Positions 1 through 8,503 of a stretch of DNA of 64,000 bases are shown piece by piece; the stretch's first letter is position 1, and the number at the start of each line of letters is the position of its first letter. Source of the stretch: Metabacillus flavus (GTDB lineage: Bacteria > Bacillota > Bacilli > Bacillales > Bacillaceae); assembly GCF_018283675.1 (NCBI RefSeq), contig NZ_JAGVRK010000001.1:682001-746000 (forward strand). The letters run 5' to 3'. Below the pieces are notes generated by a model that saw nothing but the letters and a program-made list of their open reading frames with translations, did not search any database and was not told where the DNA came from. The translations under genes and the position numbers were made by a program.

Positions 1-837
1 CTCGCCCGGGACATTCTCTCCATCGCAAAATCCGGAGCGCAGGAGAACTGGTTCGTCGGAATCGGCACCGTGTACGATTCCCTTGACCAAATCAGGCAGT
101 CCTATAAGGAAGCGCTCATGGCGGCCATGGATACGGGGGTCCCGTCTAAATTCCGGTTCTATTCCGATGTACCGGTCACGGGCGACTTAAGCGAAGAACC
201 ATTCGCCGACCAGCAGGAAAAAGAACTGTCCGACCAGGTGCGCCGCGGCGAGTGGCAGCAGGTACGGACAAGGCTGATGAATCTCATCCAGCACTACGAA
301 AACAAAGGAACCGACCTGCTCCAAAGCCAGCAGCGCATGCTCGAAGTACTCTGGATCGGATCCCGCGTCATGAGGGAAATGGGCATCGAAACCATAACCC
401 CCCTCTATTCCTACCAAACCTACCAGTACCGCCAGCTGCGCTCCGAAACCGACGCCCTGCTCGACCGGATGAAAGAAACCTATGCCAGCCACAACAAACG
501 AACCGAAGCCGACACCATCCACCAAATCAAACAATACATCATCGACCACTCAAACGAAGACATGTCCCTAGACACCCTGGCCACCAAAGTCGGCCTCAGT
601 CCCATCTACATCAGCAAAATGTTCAAGGAAAAACTCGGCATCAACTACATCGACCTTCTAACCGAATGCCGGATTGAAAAGGCGAAAAAGCTGCTGGGGA
701 ATCCTGAGAAGAGCATTAAGGAAATTACGTATGAGGTTGGGTATCATGATCCAAATTATTTCAGTAAGGTGTTTAAGAAGATTTGCAGGGTTTCGCCGAA
801 GGAGTATCGGCGGGGGATTTTGGGGAGGGCGAATTGA
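1..837 (+). CDS. YesN-type response regulator, C-terminal part (5' end outside window)
   Basis: Open from base 1 without a start, so the receiver domain lies upstream of the window. The visible part begins in the middle domain typical of large YesN/AraC-type regulators (GIGTVYDSL...IRQSYKEA), and ends with a two-helix-turn-helix AraC DNA-binding domain over about the last 100 residues (IDHSNEDMSLDTLATKVGLS, then EITYEVGYHDPNYFSKVFKK, the AraC signature). By family knowledge it is phosphorylated by a YesM-like sensor kinase and activates carbohydrate-related genes; the kinase and targets are not in view. GC is higher in the first 650 bases than after, a gradient inside one gene. A bidirectional hairpin terminator follows. 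Confidence 0.9.
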   Translation, partial: LARDILSIAKSGAQENWFVGIGTVYDSLDQIRQSYKEALMAAMDTGVPSKFRFYSDVPVTGDLSEEPFADQQEKELSDQVRRGEWQQVRTRLMNLIQHYENKGTDLLQSQQRMLEVLWIGSRVMREMGIETITPLYSYQTYQYRQLRSETDALLDRMKETYASHNKRTEADTIHQIKQYIIDHSNEDMSLDTLATKVGLSPIYISKMFKEKLGINYIDLLTECRIEKAKKLLGNPEKSIKEITYEVGYHDPNYFSKVFKKICRVSPKEYRRGILGRAN

Positions 838-850
838 TTTATTATCTAAA

Positions 851-890
851 GAAGACAACCCGCTAATTAACAGGTTGTCTTCTTCTTATT
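851..890. terminator. Bidirectional rho-independent terminator
   Basis: Ten-base perfect stem GAAGACAACC (851-860) / GGTTGTCTTC (873-882), T-rich on both sides, between the convergent response regulator and helicase genes. Confidence 0.8.
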
Positions 891-3327
891 AACTTAATAG
901 ATTGCGAGAATTATCTTTTCTCTCAAAATAGAGATGAAGCCGATACTCACAGATCTCTTTAGTCCAAAGATAAAGAGTTTCTTTCGAGCTGTTATCAGGA
1001 TCTATCTGAAAAGAAAACTCTCCATCACTAAACCTCACCAACCCATCAGAACTACCGCTCCACTTACTCATCGGCATTTTCTCAATCAATCCCGCAACCT
1101 TCTCCTGATCGTAGTCCCACAGTTTTTTTCCTTGTCCATCGGAAAAGTCTATTCTCTTTCTGTATTCCTTTGACATAAGATAGGTATGAAAAAATGGAGC
1201 CGCTTCACGGGCAGTTATCGGTTTATACCAATTGTCCATGCCCCGTTCGAGCATTGCCAGTAGAAGAATCATTTTATAGCTTTTACTCATCCCTGTCCGT
1301 TCTACTTCGCGCAGCCAGTTTTCATGCTGAAAAAATACCTTTTGTTCATCGATGGTTAATTCATTGGTCCAATTTAAAAAGCTGAAAAGAGTTTTAAACT
1401 CTGACTTATACTCATTCGCAGAAAGCTGACCATATAAATGCAACTCAAGATAACTAGGTCTCCTGCCCAGCTCTTCTTTCACCATTTGATAGTTGCTTAG
1501 CAGTCTTTCTCTCCGCGGCTGTCGTTTCTTTGTTAATTCTTTTAACAGGTTAATGACTTGAATATCCAGGTCCACAGAACAGGAGAGTGGGACAACCGGC
1601 TGAATGACCTTTTCTTTTTTAGCAGTGGGAGTAGTTGTATCAAACAGGCTCAGCTTAATGTCGGCATTTCGGTAGTTTCCAATGAGATCGATGATGACAC
1701 AGTGCTCCTTGTCAGGATGCAGTCGCAGTCCCCGTCCGATTTGCTGGGTGAAGATGGTGAGAGATTCGGTCGGTCTTACGAACAGAAGAGTATCCACTGT
1801 TGGAATATCTACTCCTTCATTGAAAAGGTCCACGACGAATATGGCGTCCAGTTCACCATCAGCTAATGCACGGGCGGCGTCCTTCCGATTGACTTGCTTT
1901 TGCTTGGAGTGAAGTGAAACCGTCCGATAGCCATTGTCTGCAAAATAAGAAGACAGGAAATCAGCCTGGCGGATGGAGGAGCAAAAGACGAGTGTTCTGC
2001 TTTTCCTGTAGGTTTCCCATGACTGGAGAATATGAGCTGCCTGCTCCGTTCTTAGCTGGACAGCCATCAGTTCTTCTTGGTCATATTGTGTCCCGCGCCA
2101 TGTCAGCTTCGAATAGTCTGTTTCATCGTAAATACCATAATATCGAAACGGAGAGAGCCATGTTCTTTGAATGGCCTCGAGAAAATCAATTTTGTAGGCA
2201 ACATTTCCTTCGCATAGCGCATACACATCCCGGTTATCAGCGCGGTCAGGTGTGGCTGTAATGCCGAGCAGGAAGGAGGGCTTGAAATAATCCAGTATCT
2301 TATTGTAGGATGCAGCCGCCGCATGATGAAACTCATCGATTACAATCAAATCGAATTCCTCTGGATCAAACACCTCTAAATGGCGTTTCCTGCTTAACGT
2401 TTGAATGGAAGCAAACAGTAGCTCCGCATCAGTATTTTTTTGACGTCCGTTATAAATACCGGCAGTTTTATCAGGCATCACCTTTAGAAACGATTCAGCG
2501 GACTGGTGCAGGATCTCTTCTAAATGGGCAATGAACAGAACCTTGGAGAAATTCTGCGCGAAAAACCCGGCCAGATAGGTTTTTCCAAGACCGGTAGCCA
2601 TCACAACCATGGCTTTTTTGTAGCCTTCCTCCACTGTACTGTGCAGCTGTTCAAGTGCTTCTATCTGAGCGAAGCGGGGGGCCAGAACAGAGTAGCTTTC
2701 CTCTGTCTCCATTATCATCATCGAATCGGGATCAGGCTTCTCTTCATCCGGCATCATGAGCTCCTGCTCTTCCTGCTTGGTCCACGTTCTTGCTAAATTC
2801 GGGTGCTGCTTATGAAAGTCTATGTATTCTTCTTCATACCTTTTGGAGGTTTCCAGATTAACCGCAATGGTGTTTTCCGCTTGAAACAAATCAATGAATT
2901 TTCGGCTTGCTTCTTCAAATAGAAGCTTTTCCTCGTTTTCAAGAATGCCGACACTCCATTCCACCCCATTGGTTAAAGCGGATTTTGATAGATTGGAAGA
3001 GCCGATAATGGAATGGCCCTGTGCTTCGGATTCAAACAAATAAGCCTTCGGATGAAAGCTGATTCCGCTGCTCCGCCATAAGCGGACTTCAATACTTTCA
3101 TGAATGGATGCCAGTTCTTTTAACGCATCCGGCTGGGTGACATATAAGTAGTCTCCGGTTAAGAGCTTAATATCGGCTCCCCGTTCAGCGGCTTCTGCCA
3201 AAGCTGTCTTCAGCAAAGAGACTCCTGACTTCATGGCAAAGGCAGTCAGAATATAGATTGTGCTGGACTGCTGAATCCGGTCAAGAACCGGAATCAGCAG
3301 CTTCTCTGTATATAGGGAGATCTGCAT
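889..3327 (-). CDS. PLD-nuclease-like / SF2 DEAD-DEAH helicase fusion protein
   Basis: 812 aa. Residues 1-130 form a single phospholipase D-like (HKD) module: HPK at 92-94 and GSSNLS at 109-114. A DEAD/DEAH superfamily 2 helicase core follows: ATGLGKT (244-250, Walker A), DEFHH (331-335, Walker B), TATP (357-360, motif III), LVFCSS near 446 (motif IV) and QQIGRGLRL (528-536, motif VI). About 270 C-terminal residues are unassigned. The ATG touches the TAA of the MazG-like gene with no gap, so the two are translationally coupled. PLD-plus-helicase architectures are known in DNA restriction and antiphage systems (Mokosh type II and relatives); membership of a named system is inference. It could also act in DNA repair. 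Confidence 0.85.
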   Translation of the reverse strand: MQISLYTEKLLIPVLDRIQQSSTIYILTAFAMKSGVSLLKTALAEAAERGADIKLLTGDYLYVTQPDALKELASIHESIEVRLWRSSGISFHPKAYLFESEAQGHSIIGSSNLSKSALTNGVEWSVGILENEEKLLFEEASRKFIDLFQAENTIAVNLETSKRYEEEYIDFHKQHPNLARTWTKQEEQELMMPDEEKPDPDSMMIMETEESYSVLAPRFAQIEALEQLHSTVEEGYKKAMVVMATGLGKTYLAGFFAQNFSKVLFIAHLEEILHQSAESFLKVMPDKTAGIYNGRQKNTDAELLFASIQTLSRKRHLEVFDPEEFDLIVIDEFHHAAAASYNKILDYFKPSFLLGITATPDRADNRDVYALCEGNVAYKIDFLEAIQRTWLSPFRYYGIYDETDYSKLTWRGTQYDQEELMAVQLRTEQAAHILQSWETYRKSRTLVFCSSIRQADFLSSYFADNGYRTVSLHSKQKQVNRKDAARALADGELDAIFVVDLFNEGVDIPTVDTLLFVRPTESLTIFTQQIGRGLRLHPDKEHCVIIDLIGNYRNADIKLSLFDTTTPTAKKEKVIQPVVPLSCSVDLDIQVINLLKELTKKRQPRRERLLSNYQMVKEELGRRPSYLELHLYGQLSANEYKSEFKTLFSFLNWTNELTIDEQKVFFQHENWLREVERTGMSKSYKMILLLAMLERGMDNWYKPITAREAAPFFHTYLMSKEYRKRIDFSDGQGKKLWDYDQEKVAGLIEKMPMSKWSGSSDGLVRFSDGEFSFQIDPDNSSKETLYLWTKEICEYRLHLYFERKDNSRNLLS

Positions 3328-3651
3328 TTAATCCTCTACCTGAACCAAAAAGATTTTCTCCTCAAACCCGCCACGCTTTTCCGCTTTTTCCTGGCGGATC
3401 TTCTCGACTTCGGCAAGACTTGAGCCGTGCACCTCTGCAAAGGCCTTGATGATTTCCATTAGGTCTGCCAGTTCTTCAATTGCCTCTGCGTTCGTTTCAG
3501 CGGTCATGTATTCATCCAGTTCTTCGAAGCTCTTTTTCTTCAGCTCATTGATGTATTCCTCGTTTTCCAGTATCCGGGTTTCGAAAGACTTGCCGGTTGC
3601 TTGGATGATTTGAGGGATGTTGTCGCGTACGAGTTTGTTGTAGACAGGCAT
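3328..3651 (-). CDS. MazG-like nucleotide pyrophosphohydrolase
   Basis: 107 aa. It starts MPVYNKLVRDNIPQII, characteristic of the small phosphoribosyl-ATP pyrophosphohydrolase-like/MazG-like all-alpha NTP hydrolases. The metal-binding helix is readable as EAIEELADLMEII (ExxE...D pattern, about residues 56-68). Members split NTPs or modified nucleotides to NMP and PPi. RBS GGAGG lies upstream of the ATG. It is the first gene of a two-gene unit with the PLD-helicase: its TAA is followed immediately by that gene's ATG. In this context it may deplete or sanitise nucleotides as part of a defence response; that role is inferred from linkage only. Confidence 0.85.
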   Translation of the reverse strand: MPVYNKLVRDNIPQIIQATGKSFETRILENEEYINELKKKSFEELDEYMTAETNAEAIEELADLMEIIKAFAEVHGSSLAEVEKIRQEKAEKRGGFEEKIFLVQVED

Positions 3652-3860
3652 AGCTTAATTCCTCCGTTTTGGTTGTTTCTCTTATTTTACCATTATCCTC
3701 TCTCGTCATTGCAACGTTCTCTTTTTCTTATAGCTGTGTTATAGCGTAGTGTTTATTTTGACGCGAACGCCTTAAGCGGAAATCTATATCGTTTTTGGAA
3801 ATATATGTTTGGTGGTGGTGGCGAGGTTGAATAAAATCCCTGGAAATAGACTGACCGAAT

Positions 3861-3914
3861 GAAAAAAGACAGTATAAGCACTCCGTTTTTCGGTTTGCTG
3901 GACTGTCTTTTTTC
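3861..3914 (-). terminator. Rho-independent terminator
   Basis: Inverted repeat GAAAAAAGACAGT (3861-3873) / ACTGTCTTTTTTC (3902-3914), placed just past the stop of the minus-strand alpha/beta hydrolase, giving it a U-tract. Confidence 0.75.
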
Positions 3915-3949
3915 TATGCATGGACCATTCTTTTTGTCCTCACACGTTA

Positions 3950-4807
3950 CTACTTTACTTTTTTTAGAAATTTGTGAATTAGCTCACTGATTTCTGCAGC
4001 ATGTGTTTCAAGTGCAAAATGTCCAGTATCAAGTAAATAAACTTCTGCAGATGGAATGTCGCGCTTATAAGCCTCGGCTCCAGCAGGGAGAAATGCAGGA
4101 TCATTTTTACCCCATACGGCTAAAAGTTTAGGTTGGAACTTACGAAAATAAGCCTGAAAGTCAGGATAACGTTCAATATTTGATTTATAGTCAAGAATTA
4201 AGTCCAGTTGGATTTCTTCAGCTTCTGGGCGAGACATGTAAGCAATGTCCAAGGAATACCCGTCTGGTGAAACAAGACTGGCTTCAGTTCCATGTAGATA
4301 CTGAAAATTTTTAATGGTTTCGGGGGTCAAAGAATCTCGGCAGGCTTCACGGTTTTCAGGTGTTGGAGAGTACCAATAATTCTTCCATGGTCCCCATGCG
4401 TCACTAAATCCCTCCATATAAGCGTTGCCATTCTGACTAATAATTGCTTGAACTCTTTCCGGGTGAGCTACTGCCAAACGATAGCCAACAGGTGCACCGT
4501 AATCAAACACATAAAGGATATAATGCTTTAGAGCTAATACTTCAGTAAAACCTTCAACTACTTTGAACAGATTTTCAAATGTGAAGTTAAATTGACTGCG
4601 CTGTGGAGTTATTGTTTGGCCGAACCCAGGAATATCAGGGGCAATGACACGATATTGTTCTGCCAGCTTAGGAATAAGGTCCCGAAACATATGACTTGAA
4701 GATGGGAATCCGTGTAATAATAAAATTACTTGACCGTTCTTAGGACCAGCTTCACGATAAAAAACTTCAAAATCCCCGACTTTTTGTTTATGATAACTAA
4801 TTTTCAA
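3950..4807 (-). CDS. Alpha/beta hydrolase with Asp nucleophile (haloalkane dehalogenase/epoxide hydrolase-like)
   Basis: 285 aa. Oxyanion motif HGFPSSS at 32-38, nucleophile elbow VFDYGAP with Asp102 in place of Ser, and a late histidine in DTGHFALE near residue 263. An Asp nucleophile is the mark of the haloalkane dehalogenase and epoxide hydrolase branch; the substrate cannot be read. Start is TTG, preceded by AAAGGAGATG at good spacing. It diverges from a CGNR-type regulator, and a 12-bp inverted repeat lies in the shared promoter region, suggesting local control. Both genes are more AT-rich than their neighbours, compatible with acquisition as a pair. Confidence 0.85.
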   Translation of the reverse strand: MKISYHKQKVGDFEVFYREAGPKNGQVILLLHGFPSSSHMFRDLIPKLAEQYRVIAPDIPGFGQTITPQRSQFNFTFENLFKVVEGFTEVLALKHYILYVFDYGAPVGYRLAVAHPERVQAIISQNGNAYMEGFSDAWGPWKNYWYSPTPENREACRDSLTPETIKNFQYLHGTEASLVSPDGYSLDIAYMSRPEAEEIQLDLILDYKSNIERYPDFQAYFRKFQPKLLAVWGKNDPAFLPAGAEAYKRDIPSAEVYLLDTGHFALETHAAEISELIHKFLKKVK

Positions 4808-4856
4808 TTTTTACATCTCCTTTAAATTTTTTATTATCACTCCAGAAAAACGATTT

Positions 4857-4889
4857 ATTATAACCTCTAAAAATAAATTTTAGCGGTTA
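4857..4889. promoter_or_regulatory. 12-bp inverted repeat, candidate operator between hydrolase and CGNR regulator
   Basis: Arms TAACCTCTAAAA (4861-4872) and TTTTAGCGGTTA (4878-4889), one mismatch, 5-base spacer. The minus-strand -10-like ATTATA (4857-4862) overlaps its edge, so a bound protein would block transcription of the hydrolase. The binder is inferred, not known. Confidence 0.5.
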
Positions 4890-4920
4890 CGCAACTCTAT
4901 ATTACTACTCACTATCTAAC

Positions 4921-4949
4921 TTGTAAACGGATTTTTTAAAGGTTATAAT
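4921..4949 (+). promoter_or_regulatory. SigA-type promoter of the CGNR regulator
   Basis: -35 TTGTAA (4921-4926), 17-base spacer, perfect -10 TATAAT (4944-4949), 19 bases before the TTG start. Confidence 0.65.
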
Positions 4950-4968
4950 TAAATGGAGGTGAAACATA

Positions 4969-5553
4969 TTGAACAAATCACTATTCTTATTAGGTGGAGC
5001 AGCGTGGATAAACCTGGTAAATACACGGTATATCTCCGAAAACCAAAACATTGATATCCTTATCGAGCCATCCAAAACTCTTCAGTGGCTTGAAGATAAT
5101 AAATTATTACGGAAGTCAGATTTTCTGGCTTTAAAAAATGAAGAAATCCTTAATTCTTTTATAGAGGACCTCAAATCACTTCGTGACCTGAGCAAAATGA
5201 TTTTAGGTGATTTAGAAAAACAAGGAAAACTTTCTTTAAATCACACGGAGCAATTAAAAAGGCTTACCCAACAAATTAAGGTAAGCCTATCTATCGATTC
5301 AGAGTTTGACAAATTGACATTGGTCTATGAAGGATTAACGACCATAGAACACGTGCAATATACTATCATCCAATCAATTATTCGAACGCTAAATTCAACC
5401 CCTGCACATCGAGTTAGGAAATGCGAACACCAGGAATGTCATCTCTATTTTGTCGATACTTCAAAATCAGGAAAAAGGCGTTGGTGTAGTATGGAATTAT
5501 GCGGAAATCGCCAAAAAGCAGCCGAATTTTATGCAAGGAAAAAGAAAAAGTAA
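4969..5553 (+). CDS. CGNR zinc-finger (ABATE-type) putative transcription regulator
   Basis: 194 aa, TTG start with GGAGGT eight bases upstream. The C-terminus carries the CGNR zinc finger: CEHQECHLYFVD, then RRWCSMELCGNR, with the four metal-binding cysteines of the family. The N-terminal ~120 residues match the ABATE-type stress-binding domain layout (LGGAAWINLVNT...WL). Such proteins are thought to be small-molecule or stress-sensing regulators; direct biochemical evidence for the family is thin. Divergent placement from the alpha/beta hydrolase makes that gene its likely target. Confidence 0.85.
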   Translation: MNKSLFLLGGAAWINLVNTRYISENQNIDILIEPSKTLQWLEDNKLLRKSDFLALKNEEILNSFIEDLKSLRDLSKMILGDLEKQGKLSLNHTEQLKRLTQQIKVSLSIDSEFDKLTLVYEGLTTIEHVQYTIIQSIIRTLNSTPAHRVRKCEHQECHLYFVDTSKSGKRRWCSMELCGNRQKAAEFYARKKKK

Positions 5554-5570
5554 TAAGTACTTTAAAAAGA

Positions 5571-5600
5571 CACCCCTTTGGCTAAATAAAACCAAGGGGT
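5571..5600 (+). terminator. Weak hairpin after the CGNR gene
   Basis: CCCCTTTGG (5573-5581) pairs with CCAAGGGG (5592-5599) with one bulged T. No clear T-run follows, so termination is uncertain. Confidence 0.35.
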
Positions 5601-5654
5601 AAAGCTTAAAATCATTAGACTAACCTAAATAAATGATACACTTCAAAACACCTT

Positions 5655-5798
5655 CGATTAACGGGTGTAAGTGTTGACTTGTATACAAGACTTGAGCAAG
5701 GGAGGGATATTCAGGTCTCTATTTCAGTCTTGGAAAGCCTAACAAAAGCTCTTCAATTAGATGCGATTGAACGTAGACATTTAAGGAGCCCTAAATGA
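5655..5798 (+). pseudogene. Remnant of an MmyB-like XRE helix-turn-helix regulator
   Basis: A 47-codon open stretch without a start reads RLTGVSVDLYTRLEQGRD...SVLESLTKALQLDAIERRHL and then stops. This is the second half of the HTH domain of MmyB-type regulators (typical form: VSVDYYTRLEQGR...VLDALARALQLD). The first half of the HTH and the ligand-binding domain are missing, so the gene is a relic. The rest of the 5554-6245 gap shows no convincing gene. Confidence 0.6.
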
Positions 5799-6245
5799 TT
5801 CCAAAAAGAATTGTTTAGGGTTCTTTCTAATATGGGACTCTTTGTACCCTCCAGTATCCCTTTCAGGAGTTTGCCCATTCGTGAGCTTTCCTGCGAGGGA
5901 CTCCGAGTCTAATGAGGTCCCGTTTACTTGCCAGTTTTGATACTTTGTTATATAGATAGACTGTTTTTCTACCATTTTTTTATTTTAATAAAAGCATCCT
6001 CAGTAAATTGAGATAAGTATTTAAACAAGATACTATCATGAACTTCAATCATTTATTGCGCCTCCCCTGTGAGAGGTTAACTTTAATTTTATAATGGCCA
6101 GCGCGGCAGGGAATTGAGTGCAGTGCTGCCATTACTCTGTCTTTTGAGTTCTTTACAGAGCAGCATCAGAAAAACCAATGACTTCATATTATGAATACCG
6201 GTCATCCTATTTTCCCTCTACAGCTACCCGGTAGTGGTGATTGGC

Positions 6246-6893
6246 ATGTTGAAGATCATGAACAGAAAATCAGGATTCCTATTGGTGGCGGCCATCAGTA
6301 TTTGGGCTTTGGCTGCATGCGGTGATGCTGAGCTGGATAAGAAGTCAGAACCGGCAGCGGCAGAGGAAGGATCAAAGAGCGATAAGAAGAAAGAGGAGAA
6401 GAAAACAGAAGAAAAGGCTCCGGAAAAAGAAAACACGATTACCCTGGCACAATATGAAAAGGCCAAAGGGGGCATGACGTATGAAGAGGTGACAGCCCTA
6501 TTCGGCTCCAAGGGGGAACTGGTCGGAGATGATAAAGGTGACGGGAACATTACGTACAAATGGATGGGGGCTGAAAAGAAGCTTAGCTCGGCGATGCTGT
6601 TCTTTGAAGAAAATAAGCTAGCGACGAAACAGCAGGCAAGGATGGGGCTCGAATCGACCGTAAAAGCGACAAAAGCTCAATTTGACCAAGTAAAAGAAGG
6701 GATGAACATGGAACAAATTGAAAAGATCATGGGTGGAAAAGGCAGCATTGGTGTAGAAACGGACGGGGAAAATGGAGAATTTAAGACCGTGCAGTATGTG
6801 TACGATGCGGAAGATGAGGACATTTACTATTACTTGAAGAACGGGATTCTGCAAAGCAAATCGTATGGTTTAACTATGAATCTACCATCATGA
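6246..6893 (+). CDS. Secreted lipoprotein with two BLIP/SmpA-like repeats
   Basis: About 215 aa. Type II signal peptide with lipobox LAAC, then a charged Lys/Glu-rich linker. Two similar ~75-residue modules follow: ITLAQYEKAKGGMTYEEVTALFG... and TKAQFDQVKEGMNMEQIEKIMGG..., each leading to an aromatic beta stretch (YKWMG, VQYVYD). This duplicated pattern is that of DUF3862/beta-lactamase-inhibitor-like and SmpA/BamE-like folds, usually cell-surface proteins of unknown role. Start chosen at ATG 6246; ATG 6258 (MNRKSG) would also give a normal signal peptide. It stands alone. Confidence 0.75.
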   Translation: MLKIMNRKSGFLLVAAISIWALAACGDAELDKKSEPAAAEEGSKSDKKKEEKKTEEKAPEKENTITLAQYEKAKGGMTYEEVTALFGSKGELVGDDKGDGNITYKWMGAEKKLSSAMLFFEENKLATKQQARMGLESTVKATKAQFDQVKEGMNMEQIEKIMGGKGSIGVETDGENGEFKTVQYVYDAEDEDIYYYLKNGILQSKSYGLTMNLPS

Positions 6894-6938
6894 TATTCTT
6901 TTTGGTAAAATAATCAAAAAGAGCAGGAGATGATTACG

Positions 6939-7418
6939 ATGGAACACTTCCTATTTAACCAGCTGGCGTTTGTGAGAAACCAAACCTTGAAGCAGCTGGA
7001 AGGCGTGACAGAGGATATGGCCGATCGTATTCCGGATGGATTCAGGAACTCGATTCGCTGGAATGCGGGACATGTGTATGTTGTATTGGAGCGGTTTGCT
7101 TTTTCATACATAGGTCTTCCTCAAGTATTGCCGGATGGGTTTAAAGAGCAGTTTGAGTACGGATCCACGCCGTTAAACGGGCACTCTTTTCCCGTTCCGA
7201 CGCTGAATGAGCTGAAGGAACTCATGGAATCCCAGCAGTCCCGGATCAGGGAAGAACTGTCCGGCCGCCTGGAGGAAAAGGTTCCTGCACCGTATACGAC
7301 TTCTGCCGGAATGACGCTCGAGACGGTCGAACAATTCCTTACCTTCAGCTTGTATCATGAGGGGATGCACGTTGATACGATTAAGATGTATAAGACGTTG
7401 CTGGCCCGTAAGCAGTGA
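6939..7418 (+). CDS. DinB-like (DinB_2) putative metal-dependent enzyme
   Basis: 159 aa four-helix protein. Conserved histidines fit the DinB/YfiT metal triad: NAGHV near residue 45 and YHEGMHVDTI near the C-terminus. The family includes damage-inducible proteins and bacillithiol S-transferases; the reaction here cannot be told. An earlier ATG (6930) directly abuts the AGGAG, so the ATG nine bases downstream of it is preferred. Single gene, closed by a strong terminator. Confidence 0.8.
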   Translation: MEHFLFNQLAFVRNQTLKQLEGVTEDMADRIPDGFRNSIRWNAGHVYVVLERFAFSYIGLPQVLPDGFKEQFEYGSTPLNGHSFPVPTLNELKELMESQQSRIREELSGRLEEKVPAPYTTSAGMTLETVEQFLTFSLYHEGMHVDTIKMYKTLLARKQ

Positions 7419-7419
7419 A

Positions 7420-7445
7420 AAGCCACTTTTTAAGTGGCTTTTTTG
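7420..7445 (+). terminator. Rho-independent terminator
   Basis: AAGCCACTT (7420-7428) / AAGTGGCTT (7432-7440) followed by TTTTTT. Confidence 0.9.
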
Positions 7446-7558
7446 GCGGAATCCTTACGGGACTTAAATAGATGGGAGTATGATTGAAATTACGATAGGA
7501 GGGAGAGGAAGCGTCGGTACTGCTCTTTTAGTATAATAAGGAAAAAGGGGGAGTCCAT

Positions 7559-8053
7559 ATGAATCTCATCATTCGGCCGTCACAAAAGAAGGACATGCAG
7601 CAGCTGATGGAGCTCGATCGGCTGATCTGGGACAGCACGACTACACCCGTTCTGCTCCATTGGGACTCGGCCGGGGTTTACGAAAAATCGTATCCCGAGG
7701 GGCAGCAGACAGTCGCGGCAGATGGAGACCGGATTGCCGGATACATAAGCTATAAGCACCCTGTCGACATTCCGTCCAACCGGCATGTGTTCGACATGGC
7801 GATCGGGATTCATCCTGATTATCAGGGCAGGAAAGTAGGGAGCCGCCTCATGGAGCACTTAAGGCAGACCGCCCGCGAACAGGGCGTAAGGAAAATTTCC
7901 CTCAGAGTCCTGTCCACAAATGAAAAGGCCATCGCTTTCTACAAAGCCATCGGATTTAAAGAGGAAGGCCGCCTCCACGAGGAATTCTTCCTGGATGGGA
8001 AGTATGTGGATGATTTGCTTATGTATAAGATGGTGGATGGATATGAAAATTGA
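7559..8053 (+). CDS. GNAT-family N-acetyltransferase
   Basis: 164 aa. Acetyl-CoA pyrophosphate loop reads HPDYQGRKVGSRLMEHL (about 84-100), followed by the NEKAIAFYKAIGFKEEGR motif of the C-terminal half. RBS GGGGGAG lies upstream of the ATG. Acceptor not identifiable. The next gene (Nudix) starts inside its last codons, so they are co-translated. Confidence 0.88.
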   Translation: MNLIIRPSQKKDMQQLMELDRLIWDSTTTPVLLHWDSAGVYEKSYPEGQQTVAADGDRIAGYISYKHPVDIPSNRHVFDMAIGIHPDYQGRKVGSRLMEHLRQTAREQGVRKISLRVLSTNEKAIAFYKAIGFKEEGRLHEEFFLDGKYVDDLLMYKMVDGYEN

Positions 8054-8474
8054 ATTCTATGATCTTGGTATTGTAGAAGACCAAAAGTTAGATTTTGCAG
8101 TCATAAGTGCTTATTACAAAGGACAATGGGTGTATGTCAGACATCGCAGCCGGCAATCCTGGGAGATTCCAGGTGGAGACAGGGAACAAGGTGAGACAAT
8201 CGAGGAAACCGCAGGACGAGAGTTGTTTGAGGAAACGGGGACGAAAGAAAGTAACATATTGCCAATCTGTGATTACTCAATGGATGATTCCTTAAATAAA
8301 GTGTATGGACGATTATACTTTGCAAGGATCAATGGAACTGGTCCATTACCTGATTCTGAAATAGAAGAAGCAAAAGGATTTAACAGTCTGCCAAATCACC
8401 TTACATATCCTGAGATTCAACCTATGTTATATGGAAAAACAATTGCTTTTATGAGAGAGCGTGATTTGTATTAA
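8043..8474 (+). CDS. Nudix hydrolase
   Basis: 143 aa. A complete Nudix box lies at residues 45-67 (GX5EX7RELXEEXGT; reads GDREQGE...RELFEETGT). Such enzymes cleave nucleoside diphosphate-X substrates with Mg2+. Start is the ATG overlapping the end of the GNAT gene by 11 bases; a longer reading from 7920 lies inside the GNAT gene and is discounted. The overall layout resembles YtkD/MutT-like proteins but specificity cannot be read. Confidence 0.88.
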   Translation: MKIEFYDLGIVEDQKLDFAVISAYYKGQWVYVRHRSRQSWEIPGGDREQGETIEETAGRELFEETGTKESNILPICDYSMDDSLNKVYGRLYFARINGTGPLPDSEIEEAKGFNSLPNHLTYPEIQPMLYGKTIAFMRERDLY

Positions 8475-8502
8475 AATAGAGCAGCCAAGCGGCTGCTCTA
8501 TT
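8475..8502. terminator. Bidirectional terminator
   Basis: Perfect 12-bp stem AATAGAGCAGCC (8475-8486) / GGCTGCTCTATT (8491-8502) between convergent genes. Confidence 0.9.
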
Positions 8503-8503
8503 A

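Noticed and set aside
5781-5975. 64-codon minus-strand frame near the HTH relic
   Set aside because: No ribosome site and no recognisable protein character; it overlaps the end of the HTH remnant.
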